Shown: positions 1 through 9,501 of the stretch, in pieces
How the letters are laid out: every line of letters begins with the position of its first letter
Numbering within the stretch: position 1 is the first letter of the stretch
Assembly: GCA_937883885.1 (NCBI GenBank)
Contig: CAKZXL010000401.1
Span: 1 to 11,344 of the forward strand
DNA length: 11,344 nucleotides
Direction of reading: 5' to 3'
DNA from: an uncultured Aquincola sp.
GTDB lineage: Bacteria; Pseudomonadota; Gammaproteobacteria; Burkholderiales; Burkholderiaceae
Made by a program: the position numbers and the translations under genes
The notes under the pieces: generated by a model
What the model was told of the DNA's origin: nothing
Database searches by the model: none
Seen by the model: the letters and a program-made list of their open reading frames with translations, nothing else

Positions 1-260
1 AAGGCCAGGAACAGCGCGCCCAGCCCGTGCAGCCAGCCGCGCGCGCCGATCAGCCACTGGGTGACGGCCACCACGCCGAAGGCGCCGATGGCGCCATACA
101 CCGCATCGGCCAGCGCCGCACCCAGCCCGGTGGCCAGGCCGGCCCGCGCGCCCTGCTGCAGCGTGCGCTGGATGGCCAGCACGCCGATCTGCCCCACCGG
201 CGCGGCGATGGACAGGCCGATGAGCATCGATTGCAGGAACAGGCTGGCGGCGGGGGGCAT
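1..260 (-). CDS. LysE-family exporter, N-terminal part (cut by window edge)
   Basis: The minus strand is open from an ATG at 260 to the window edge, giving 86 codons with no stop. The translation begins MPPAASLFLQSMLIGLSIAA, followed by APVGQIGVLAIQRTLQQG and a Gly/Ala-rich stretch (ATGLGAALADAVYGAIGAFG). This is the usual start of the LysE/RhtB superfamily: a first membrane helix ending in a Pro-Gly turn, then a second helix with Ala-Asp. These are inner-membrane exporters of amino acids or related small molecules; the substrate cannot be told. An internal Met at codon 12 (227) is an alternative start, and neither has a clear Shine-Dalgarno. The gene is divergent from an Lrp/AsnC-type regulator, the classical arrangement for this exporter family, so that regulator probably controls it. 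One oddity: the family's usual GPIG turn reads GQIG here. Confidence 0.8.
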   Translation of the reverse strand, partial: MPPAASLFLQSMLIGLSIAAPVGQIGVLAIQRTLQQGARAGLATGLGAALADAVYGAIGAFGVVAVTQWLIGARGWLHGLGALFLA

Positions 261-309
261 GCCCAGGATTGTCGGCAGGCGGGCGGCCCGCGGACCAGCG
301 CAGAATGAA

Positions 310-333
310 GGCGAAATCGCCTCGGGCTTTCGC
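310..333. promoter_or_regulatory. Overlapping inverted repeats in the lysE-lrp divergent region (possible operator)
   Basis: The 94-bp gap between the two divergent genes holds GGCGA-AA-TCGCC at 310-321, a perfect inverted repeat. An overlapping second one, GCGAAA (311-316) with TTTCGC (328-333), is followed by a run of five T at 334-338. Either could be an operator for the Lrp-type regulator. The second pair plus T-run could instead form a weak terminator-like hairpin in the regulator's own leader. I found no convincing sigma-70 hexamer pair, so the assignment is tentative. Confidence 0.3.
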
Positions 334-354
334 TTTTTCAGGCTGCGCACCGCC

Positions 355-819
355 ATGACCGAAACAGACGCCTCCTTCAAACTGGACGACAAGGCCTGGC
401 GCCTGCTGCAGGCGCTGCAGGCCGACGGGCGTGCGCCGCTCAAGACGCTGGCTGCGGCGGCCGGGCTGTCCATCCCCGCCACGGTGGAGCGGCTGGCGCG
501 GCTGCAGGCCGCGGGGGTGGTGAAGTCCATCGGTGCCGAGCTGGACCCGGCCAAGCTGGGTTACGGCGTCAAGGCCATCGTAGGCATCACCGCGGCGCAG
601 CCGGGCAAGCAGCGGCTGCTGGCGCGGCTGCAACAGTCGCCCCAGGTGCTGGAATGCCACCATGTGGCCGGCGCCGATTCGTACCTGATGACGGTGGTGG
701 CGCGCGACCTGGCCGACCTGGAGCGCTTTCTGGGCACGATCAACGGCTACGGCGAAACGCGCACGTCGATCGTGTTTTCCACCCCCATTCAGCGGCGCGG
801 GCTGGTGCGGCCGGGCTGA
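355..819 (+). CDS. Lrp/AsnC-family transcriptional regulator
   Basis: This is a 154-residue protein, a normal length for the Lrp/AsnC family. Residues 9-60 form the N-terminal winged helix-turn-helix (LDDKAWRLLQALQADGR, then LKTLAAAAGLSIPATVERLARLQAAG, recognition helix about 40-52). Residues 68-145 match the RAM effector/oligomerisation domain: a GYGVKAIVGI beta strand, then the ECHHVAGADSYLMTVVA segment that carries the ligand-site glycine. The frame is open much further upstream, but translation from 355 gives the standard start ahead of LDDKAWRLL; there is no obvious Shine-Dalgarno. Such proteins bind DNA as dimers or octamers and often respond to an amino acid. The adjacent divergent exporter fragment suggests local control of export. 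The last 31 bp overlap the 3' end of the convergent AI-2E-family gene. Confidence 0.9.
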   Translation: MTETDASFKLDDKAWRLLQALQADGRAPLKTLAAAAGLSIPATVERLARLQAAGVVKSIGAELDPAKLGYGVKAIVGITAAQPGKQRLLARLQQSPQVLECHHVAGADSYLMTVVARDLADLERFLGTINGYGETRTSIVFSTPIQRRGLVRPG

Positions 820-1883
820 ACCTCAGGCTCGGTGGCCGCTTCGTCGGTGCTCGCGAAGATGTCCCAGGTGGCGATGAACAGCGCCGCGATCGCCGGCCCG
901 ATAACGAAGCCGTTGATGCCGAAGATGGCCATGCCGCCCAGGGTGCTGATCAGCACCACCCAGTCGGGCATCTTGGTGTCCTTGCCCACCAGGATGGGCC
1001 GCAGCACGTTGTCCACCAGGCCGATGACGAACACGCCGTAGGCGATGAGCCCGAAGCCCTGCACCAGCGCCCCGGTGGCCAGGTAGTACACCGCCACCGG
1101 CCCCCACACCAGCGCAGCGCCCACCGCCGGCAGCAGCGACAGGAAGGCCATCAATGCGCCCCACAGCAGCGCGCCCTGGATGCCCAGCACCCAGAAGGCG
1201 ATGCCGCCCAGCACGCCCTGGGTGATGGCCACCACCACGTTGCCCTTGACGGTGGCCCGCACGACGGTGGCGAACTTGCCGATCAGGTTGCGCTTGTGCG
1301 CCTCGTCCAGCGGAATGGCCCGCCGCACCATGGCCGACAGCATCGCGCCATCGCGCACCAGGAAGAACAGCAGGTACAGCATCACGCCGAAGGCGACGAC
1401 GAAGTTCAGCGTGTTGGAGCCGATGGCCACCGCCTGCGTGGCCGCGTACTGGCTGACGTCGCCGGCCACCGAGGTCAGCCGCTCCTGCAGCGCCTGGAAG
1501 TTGCCCATGCCGAAGCGGTCCAGCAGTTGCACGAACCAGCCCGGCAGCGCGTCGAAGATCTGGCGCGCATACACGCCCACGTTCCACTCGCCCGACTTGA
1601 TGCGCTGGTACACCAGCGAGGCTTCCGTGATCAGCGAGGTGGCTACCAGGGCCAGCGGCAGGATCACGATCACCAGACAGATGATCAAGGTGGCCAGGGC
1701 GGCCGTGTTGCGGCGGCCCGGCCAGCGCCGCAGGATGCGCCGGTTCAGCGGTGCGAACAGCAGCGCCAGGATGGCGCCCCAAAACACGGCGCCGTAGAAG
1801 GGCCAGAGGATCCAGCCGAAGGCCAGGGTGACGAGAACGAGCAGCAGCAAAAACGCCTTGCGGTGCAACGCGGGTGTGTTCAT
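789..1883 (-). CDS. AI-2E family transporter (PerM/TqsA-like membrane protein)
   Basis: This is a 364-residue polytopic membrane protein. Two hydrophobic helices lie near the N terminus (FLLLLVLVTLAFGWILWPF and YGAVFWGAILALLFAPL), followed by a third (ALATLIICLVIVILPLALVA), a soluble stretch of about 100 residues, and a C-terminal block of helices. The block includes AFLSLLPAVGAALVWGPVAV and the diagnostic LVDNVLRPILVG motif followed by a hydrophobic GGMAIFGINGFVIGPAIAAL segment. Order, length and the DNxxRP motif fit the AI-2E exporter (PF01594) family. Members export autoinducer-2 or other small solutes, or exchange ions; substrates vary, so AI-2 transport is not claimed. ATG at 1883 leads straight into the first helix, but I see no clear Shine-Dalgarno. 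It lies 70 bp downstream of the small exported protein on the same strand and may be cotranscribed with it. Confidence 0.9.
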   Translation of the reverse strand: MNTPALHRKAFLLLLVLVTLAFGWILWPFYGAVFWGAILALLFAPLNRRILRRWPGRRNTAALATLIICLVIVILPLALVATSLITEASLVYQRIKSGEWNVGVYARQIFDALPGWFVQLLDRFGMGNFQALQERLTSVAGDVSQYAATQAVAIGSNTLNFVVAFGVMLYLLFFLVRDGAMLSAMVRRAIPLDEAHKRNLIGKFATVVRATVKGNVVVAITQGVLGGIAFWVLGIQGALLWGALMAFLSLLPAVGAALVWGPVAVYYLATGALVQGFGLIAYGVFVIGLVDNVLRPILVGKDTKMPDWVVLISTLGGMAIFGINGFVIGPAIAALFIATWDIFASTDEAATEPEVQPGRTSPRR

Positions 1884-1907
1884 GTGAACAGGGCGACAGC
1901 CCCAAAT

Positions 1908-1922
1908 GGTGGAATTGCCACC
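1908..1922 (-). other. Small hairpin between the DUF302-like gene and the AI-2E gene
   Basis: GGTGG and CCACC form a 5-bp stem with a 5-nt AT-rich loop. It lies 25-40 bp upstream of the AI-2E gene start. There is no T-run after it in either direction, so it is at best a weak processing or pausing element. Confidence 0.2.
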
Positions 1923-1953
1923 GCAGCATATCGCCCACCCAAGGCGGGGCGCG

Positions 1954-2418
1954 TCAGACAGCGCCGTGCCCGAGCGCCTCCTCCACCAGCTGTGGCAATG
2001 CTGCCAATTCCTGCTCCACGCCCTCGGGCAGGCCGGCCCAGTCGGCCGGCGGCACGGCCACTTCGGCCTCGCCCAGGCGGCCGGCGCTCACCACCAGCGC
2101 CAGCGGCGCTTGCGGCGTGCCGCCGGCACGGTCCATCACCACCGGCGTGCCGCCCGCCGCCGATGCAAACACGATGAGCAGCGATTCGCCGCCATCGCCC
2201 AGCCGCCGCGGCGCCGCCACATGGGCCAGCACCTGCAGCCCACGGCGCTGCGCGCTGGCTTCCAGCCGCAGCACGGTTTCCTTCAGGCCATAGCGGCTGT
2301 GGCGCATGCCGGCGCCGCGGTCGTCGCCGCGCGTATCGCCGCGGGCCTGCGCGCCCATCGACGCGACCAGCACCGCGGCACAGCCGGTCATCCAGAAGCG
2401 GAACGGTTGCTTCTTCAT
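1954..2418 (-). CDS. Exported DUF302-like small protein
   Basis: This 154-residue protein has a signal peptide: MKK, a hydrophobic core (FWMTGCAAVLVASMGA), and a likely cleavage after AQA at residue 25. A charged linker with several Asp, Arg and Gly residues follows. Residues 43-150 resemble the DUF302 fold: YGLKETVLRLEASAQRRGLQVLAHV, then LLIVFASAAGGTPVV, then APLALVVSAG, the family's sequence of an amphipathic helix, a beta strand, an LLxF strand before GGTP, and a PLAL segment. DUF302 proteins are small periplasmic or cytoplasmic proteins of unclear role. The start at 2418 is supported by AGGAGA at 2431-2426. Three 11-bp-spaced TTCAC repeats upstream suggest control by an OmpR-type response regulator. 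The family call rests on pattern recognition only. Confidence 0.7.
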   Translation of the reverse strand: MKKQPFRFWMTGCAAVLVASMGAQARGDTRGDDRGAGMRHSRYGLKETVLRLEASAQRRGLQVLAHVAAPRRLGDGGESLLIVFASAAGGTPVVMDRAGGTPQAPLALVVSAGRLGEAEVAVPPADWAGLPEGVEQELAALPQLVEEALGHGAV

Positions 2419-2459
2419 CGTGGTTTCTCCTGCGTCGCGGGGCAGTCTGCGGGGCCAGC

Positions 2460-2486
2460 GTGAAAGCACGGTGAACCTTAGGTGAA
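2460..2486 (-). promoter_or_regulatory. Three TTCAC direct repeats, 11-bp period (candidate response-regulator box)
   Basis: On the minus strand TTCAC occurs at 2486-2482, 2475-2471 and 2464-2460, exactly 11 bp apart and so on one face of the helix. The flanks are also similar (CTTTCACC, GGTTCACC, CTTTCACG). The array lies 42-68 bp upstream of the DUF302-like start, where an OmpR-family regulator would contact an activator-dependent promoter. A loose -10 candidate (CAGACT, 2449-2444) lies between the array and the gene. Which regulator binds is unknown. Confidence 0.45.
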
Positions 2487-2528
2487 AGCGGTTGTGTCCG
2501 GTGGTGCGTTTGCGCAGGGCATGCCCGA

Positions 2529-2557
2529 TTGACAGCGCCGGGACGGCGAACGATGGT
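2529..2557 (+). promoter_or_regulatory. Candidate sigma-70 promoter for the sigma-54 activator gene
   Basis: A perfect TTGACA (2529-2534) is followed at a 17-bp spacing by GATGGT (2552-2557), a weak -10 match (3 of 6). It would start transcription about 40 bp ahead of the regulator's start codon. The weak -10 fits low-level constitutive expression of a regulator. Confidence 0.35.
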
Positions 2558-2591
2558 GCGCAAGTTGTGCCACGGCCCGCCAGAGGCCCGC

Positions 2592-2596
2592 AGGAG
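2592..2596 (+). promoter_or_regulatory. Shine-Dalgarno that sets the activator start at 2605
   Basis: AGGAG lies only 2 nt before the first ATG (2599), too close for normal initiation, but 8 nt before the second in-frame ATG (2605). The start at 2605 is therefore preferred; the two choices differ by two residues. Confidence 0.7.
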
Positions 2597-2604
2597 ACAT
2601 GCGC

Positions 2605-4575
<1,971 letters not shown>

Positions 4576-4583
4576 GCGGCTGA

Positions 4584-4632
4584 GACAGGTGTCACAGCCC
4601 GGCCTGTGACAGCTGTCGCGCTGTGACACCTG
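4584..4632 (+). promoter_or_regulatory. Nested inverted-repeat array, probable upstream activating sequence (UAS)
   Basis: CAGGTGTCACAG (4586-4597) and CTGTGACACCTG (4621-4632) form a perfect 12-bp inverted repeat. Inside it TGTCACAG (4590-4597) also pairs with CTGTGACA (4604-4611) across 6 bp. Two 10-bp palindromes of the form GACAGSTGTC lie at 4584-4593 and 4608-4617. The array starts 9 bp after the activator stop codon and ends 86 bp upstream of the -24 element, the usual place for a Fis-type activator to bind. Binding by the upstream regulator is inference. Confidence 0.75.
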
Positions 4633-4718
4633 CACCTTGACCGCCCGCCAGGCAGCCACACGGCGCAAACCCAGCATTGGCGCGGCCTGCAGCCCGACGC
4701 GACGCACTGCGCACCCGG

Positions 4719-4734
4719 TGGCACGGCGCTTGAT
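4719..4734 (+). promoter_or_regulatory. Sigma-54 (-24/-12) promoter of the monooxygenase gene
   Basis: TGGCACG (4719-4725), four bases, then TTGAT (4730-4734) match the consensus TGGCACG-N4-TTGCW, with correct 10-bp spacing between the GG (-24) and the -12 dinucleotide. The single departure is A for C at -12 (GA instead of GC). Transcription should begin near 4746, giving a leader of about 45 nt. The neighbouring sigma-54 activator supports the call. Confidence 0.8.
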
Positions 4735-4790
4735 CTATCGACCGTGCACGGCCAGCCGGCCGCTGCACCTACAACGATGGAGACGCATGC

Positions 4791-6614
4791 ATGAGCGAAC
4801 TTGCGACAGCGCCGGTGGCCACCCACGGACCCACCGCCACGGCCAGCGACTGGCTGGCCCGCTTTGAAGCCGCCCTCACCGCCGCCGACCTGGACGCGGT
4901 AGCGGCCTTGTTCGACGACGAGTGCTACTGGCGCGACCTGGTGTCCTTCACCTGGAACATCAGCACCCAGGAAGGCCGCGACGCCATCCGCGCGATGCTG
5001 TCGGCGCGGCTGGCCGACACCGCGCCCAGCCACTTCCGGCTGGAAGGCGAAGCGACCGAAGCCGATGGCGTGACCGAAGCCTGGTTCACCTTCGAGACCC
5101 GCGTGGCCCGCGGCCGTGGCCACCTGCGGCTGCGCCACGGCCACGCCTGGACGCTGCTGACCACGATGACCGAGCTCAAGGGCTTCGAAGAGAAGAAGGG
5201 CGAGCGCCGCATCGCCGGTGCCGAGCATGGCGCGCAGCCCGGCGGCCGCCAGAGCTGGCTGGAAAAGAAGCAGGCCCGCGAAGCCGCGCTGGGCTATACC
5301 GAACAGCCCTATGTGCTGATCATCGGCGGCGGCCAGGGCGGCATCGGCCTGGCCTCAAGGCTGCGCCGGCTGGACGTGCCCACCATCGTCATCGAGAAGA
5401 ACGCACGGGCCGGCGACTCCTGGCGCAACCGCTACAAGTCGCTGTGCCTGCACGACCCGGTGTGGTACGACCACCTGCCCTACATGCCCTTCCCCGACGA
5501 CTGGCCGGTGTTCGCGCCCAAGGACAAGGTGGGCGACTGGCTGGAGATGTACACCAAGGTGATGGAGCTGAACTACTGGACCTCCACCATCGCCAAAAAG
5601 GCCCGCTTCGACGAAGCCAGCCAGACCTGGGAAGTGCAGGTGGAACGCGACGGCCAGCCGGTGACGCTGCGGCCCAAGCAGCTGGTGTTTGCGCTGGGCG
5701 TGTCGGGTTACCCCAACGTGCCCAAGATCCCGGGCGCCGAGACCTTCGAGGGCACGCAGCACCACTCCAGCCAGCACCCGGGCGGCGCGGCCTGGGCCGG
5801 CAAACACTGCGTGGTGCTGGGCTCCAACAACTCGGCCCACGACATCTGCGCCGACCTGTGGGAACACGGCGCCGACGTGACGATGATCCAGCGCTCGTCC
5901 ACCCACATCGCGCCCTCCAATTCGCTGATGGAGCTGGCATTGGGCGGCCTGTATTCAGAGCAGGCGGTCAAGAACGGCATCACCACCGACAAGGCCGACC
6001 TGATGTTCGCCTCGGTGCCGTACAAGATCATGCACACCTTCCACATCCCGGTGTACGAGGAGATGAAAAAGCGCGACGCCGACCTGTACGCCCGGCTGGA
6101 GAAGGCGGGCTTTCTGCTGGACTTCGGCGAAGACGGCTCGGGCCTGTTCATGAAGTACCTGCGCCGCGGCTCGGGCTACTACATCGACGTGGGCGCTTCG
6201 GAGCTGGTGGCCGACGGGCGCATCAAGCTCAAGAGCGGCGTCAACATCGAGCGCATCAACCCGCGCTCCGTCACGCTGACCGACGGCACCGAGCTGCCCG
6301 CCGACCTGCTGGTGTACGCCACCGGCTATGGTTCGATGAACAACTGGCTGGCCGACCTGGTGTCGCCCGAGGTGGCCGACACCGTGGGCAAATGCTGGGG
6401 CCTGGGCAGCAACACCACCAAGGACCCCGGCCCGTGGGAAGGTGAGCTGCGCAACATGTGGAAGCCCACCGCCCAGCCGCAGATGTGGTTCCACGGCGGC
6501 AACCTGCACCAGTCACGGCATTACTCGCAGTTCCTGGCGCTGCAGCTCAAGGCCCGCATGGAGGGCCTGCCCACCGAGGTGTATGGCCGGGTGGGGCCGC
6601 ATCACAAGCGATAG
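4791..6614 (+). CDS. Flavin-containing monooxygenase with N-terminal NTF2/SnoaL-like domain
   Basis: This 607-residue protein has two parts. Residues 15-130 look like an NTF2/SnoaL-like cone fold (WLARFEAALTAADLDAVAAL, FDDECYWRDLVSFTWNI). Residues 170-600 form a class B-type flavoprotein monooxygenase. The FAD Rossmann motif is IIGGGQGGIG (177-186). The FMO signature region is FEGTQHHSSQH (319-329), with His where Phe/Tyr/Trp is usual at the end. The NADPH-site motif is VVLGSNNSAHD (341-351), and the late ATG motif is VYATGY (508-513). Such enzymes use NAD(P)H and O2 to oxygenate a heteroatom or carbonyl carbon; the substrate is not readable. GGAGA (4779-4783) gives a 7-nt spacing to the ATG. 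A -24/-12 promoter and UAS precede it, so expression is probably induced through the adjacent activator. The closest-looking relatives are YUCCA-like and fungal/bacterial FMO-like proteins. Confidence 0.92.
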   Translation: MSELATAPVATHGPTATASDWLARFEAALTAADLDAVAALFDDECYWRDLVSFTWNISTQEGRDAIRAMLSARLADTAPSHFRLEGEATEADGVTEAWFTFETRVARGRGHLRLRHGHAWTLLTTMTELKGFEEKKGERRIAGAEHGAQPGGRQSWLEKKQAREAALGYTEQPYVLIIGGGQGGIGLASRLRRLDVPTIVIEKNARAGDSWRNRYKSLCLHDPVWYDHLPYMPFPDDWPVFAPKDKVGDWLEMYTKVMELNYWTSTIAKKARFDEASQTWEVQVERDGQPVTLRPKQLVFALGVSGYPNVPKIPGAETFEGTQHHSSQHPGGAAWAGKHCVVLGSNNSAHDICADLWEHGADVTMIQRSSTHIAPSNSLMELALGGLYSEQAVKNGITTDKADLMFASVPYKIMHTFHIPVYEEMKKRDADLYARLEKAGFLLDFGEDGSGLFMKYLRRGSGYYIDVGASELVADGRIKLKSGVNIERINPRSVTLTDGTELPADLLVYATGYGSMNNWLADLVSPEVADTVGKCWGLGSNTTKDPGPWEGELRNMWKPTAQPQMWFHGGNLHQSRHYSQFLALQLKARMEGLPTEVYGRVGPHHKR

Positions 6615-6631
6615 CGATAGCGATTGCGATT
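6608..6631 (+). repeat. Four tandem hexamers at the monooxygenase stop codon
   Basis: GCGATA, GCGATA, GCGATT, GCGATT run head to tail. The monooxygenase stop (TAG, 6612-6614) lies inside the array, and a second in-frame TAG follows at 6618-6620. Confidence 0.8.
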
Positions 6632-6643
6632 GGTCAGAATCGC
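6626..6643. terminator. Possible bidirectional hairpin between convergent monooxygenase and ompW-like genes
   Basis: GCGATT (6626-6631) pairs with AATCGC (6638-6643) across a 6-nt loop in the short convergent gap; the left arm is the last hexamer of the tandem repeat. There is no T-run and the stem is short, so terminator function is doubtful. Confidence 0.3.
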
Positions 6644-7236
6644 TTGCCAAAGCCGACCGAGAAGAGCAGCGGATCGACCTTGAAGCTGCCGAGGTTGGCG
6701 CCCGCGGCCGAGACGTCGGTGCGGATCTGCACTTTCTTCACGTCGACGTTGACGAGCCAGCCATTGCCTACCGGCACGTCGACGCCGGCGCCCAGCGCCA
6801 GGCCCCAGCTGCTGCGGTCGATGTCCACGCCGGCCGGCAGGTCGACGCTGGAAAAGCGCGTGTAGTTGATGCCCGCGCCCAGGTAGGGGCGGAAGCTCAT
6901 GCCGGTGAAGTGGTACTGCAGGCTCAGTGTGGGCGGCAGGTGCTTCAGGCTGCCGATCTTGTCGCCACCGGCGCGCAGGTCGTGCTTCTGCGGGTAGGTC
7001 AGCACCAGCTCGGCCGCGATGTTCGGCGTGAAGAAGTAGGTGACGTCCACCTCGGGGAAGGTCTTGTTCTTCAGGCTCAGGTCCAGGCCGGTGTTGTCCT
7101 TGTCGGCCGAGTCCAGGTGCAGCGCGCGCGCCCGCACGATCCAGTTGCCGCTGTCCTGCGCATGGGCGGCAGGCAGGGCGGCGACGGTGAGGGCGGCGGC
7201 GGCGGCGAGCGCCAGCGCTTGGCAGCGCTTGTTCAT
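6634..7236 (-). CDS. ompW: OmpW-family outer-membrane beta-barrel protein
   Basis: This 200-residue protein has a clear signal peptide (MNKRCQALAL, an Ala-rich core, cleavage after AHA at residue 26). The mature part consists of alternating beta strands: NWIVRARALHLDSADKDN, FPEVDVTYFFTPNIAAELVLTYPQKHD, SLKHLPPTLSLQYHF, FRPYLGAGINYTRF, SSWGLALGAGVDVP, and a terminal SVGFGKRF ending in Phe for BAM recognition. The PPTLxxQYHF and RPYLGAGxNYT segments are hallmarks of OmpW, an eight-stranded barrel with a hydrophobic channel for small apolar molecules. AAGGAG (7247-7242) supports the ATG at 7236. A perfect FNR/Anr-type box lies 112-125 bp upstream. The gene lies downstream of thiC on the same strand but probably has its own promoter. 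Confidence 0.93.
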   Translation of the reverse strand: MNKRCQALALAAAAALTVAALPAAHAQDSGNWIVRARALHLDSADKDNTGLDLSLKNKTFPEVDVTYFFTPNIAAELVLTYPQKHDLRAGGDKIGSLKHLPPTLSLQYHFTGMSFRPYLGAGINYTRFSSVDLPAGVDIDRSSWGLALGAGVDVPVGNGWLVNVDVKKVQIRTDVSAAGANLGSFKVDPLLFSVGFGKRF

Positions 7237-7296
7237 GTGAGCTCCTTGAGTGGCGTGTTGAAGGCCCTCATTAGCCCGCCGAGGTTCCCCGCCGCA

Positions 7297-7312
7297 TTTG
7301 CGCCAGCGCAAA
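7297..7312. promoter_or_regulatory. 7-bp inverted repeat upstream of ompW (possible operator)
   Basis: TTTGCGC (7297-7303) and GCGCAAA (7306-7312) form a perfect inverted repeat with a 2-bp spacer, 61-76 bp upstream of the ompW start and between it and the FNR-type box. No factor can be named. Confidence 0.35.
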
Positions 7313-7331
7313 GTGGCCGCCGCCTGGCCGC

Positions 7332-7343
7332 GTGCCCGGGCAC
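7332..7343. repeat. 12-bp perfect palindrome between thiC and ompW
   Basis: GTGCCCGGGCAC is self-complementary. It lies about 45 bp past the thiC stop and just beside the FNR-type box. It could be the thiC mRNA 3' hairpin or simply a GC-rich palindrome; no T-run follows on the minus strand. Confidence 0.3.
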
Positions 7344-7347
7344 CCGC

Positions 7348-7361
7348 TTGACGCAGGTCAA
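7348..7361 (-). promoter_or_regulatory. FNR/Anr-type binding site upstream of ompW
   Basis: TTGAC-N4-GTCAA is a perfect dyad of the CRP/FNR family oxygen-sensing type (consensus TTGAT-N4-ATCAA). ompW is a known FNR-regulated gene in enterobacteria, so the placement upstream of an OmpW gene makes sense. The -10 box of ompW is not clear; a weak TAATGA lies at 7273-7268. Confidence 0.6.
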
Positions 7362-7385
7362 ACGTGCGCCGCTGCCCTGTCGCGC

Positions 7386-9411
<2,026 letters not shown>

Positions 9412-9418
9412 GGGGGCG

Positions 9419-9448
9419 ATTGTGGGAGCCCGGCGCGGCCGGTGTCAA
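9419..9448 (-). promoter_or_regulatory. thiC: Sigma-70 promoter of thiC
   Basis: TTGACA (9448-9443, perfect) and CACAAT (9424-9419, 4 of 6) are separated by 18 bp. The predicted start, about 7 bp after the -10, is near 9412, the first base of the riboswitch, so the transcript would begin directly with the aptamer. Confidence 0.65.
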
Positions 9449-9501
9449 CGTGTTGCCCCTGCCGCCCACCGCGGCTTGCCGGCGGTGATAGCGTGCCGCG
9501 C

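Noticed and set aside
654..2177. A 507-codon plus-strand open frame across the AI-2E and DUF302-like genes
   Set aside because: The translation is a low-complexity His/Gln/Arg/Ala-rich sequence that spans two real minus-strand genes and their gap; it has no recognisable domain.
2599..2601. ATG at 2599 as start of the sigma-54 activator
   Set aside because: The AGGAG lies only 2 nt before it; the ATG at 2605 has proper 8-nt spacing. The difference is two residues, so the choice is minor.
4584..4632. Inverted repeats read as a CRISPR or attachment site
   Set aside because: They are dyads around one centre, not spaced direct repeats, and no cas or integrase gene is nearby; their position upstream of a -24/-12 promoter explains them.
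4922..6445. A 507-codon frame within the monooxygenase gene
   Set aside because: It is an out-of-frame Arg/Ala/Gly-rich shadow; the frame at 4791 carries the FAD and FMO motifs.
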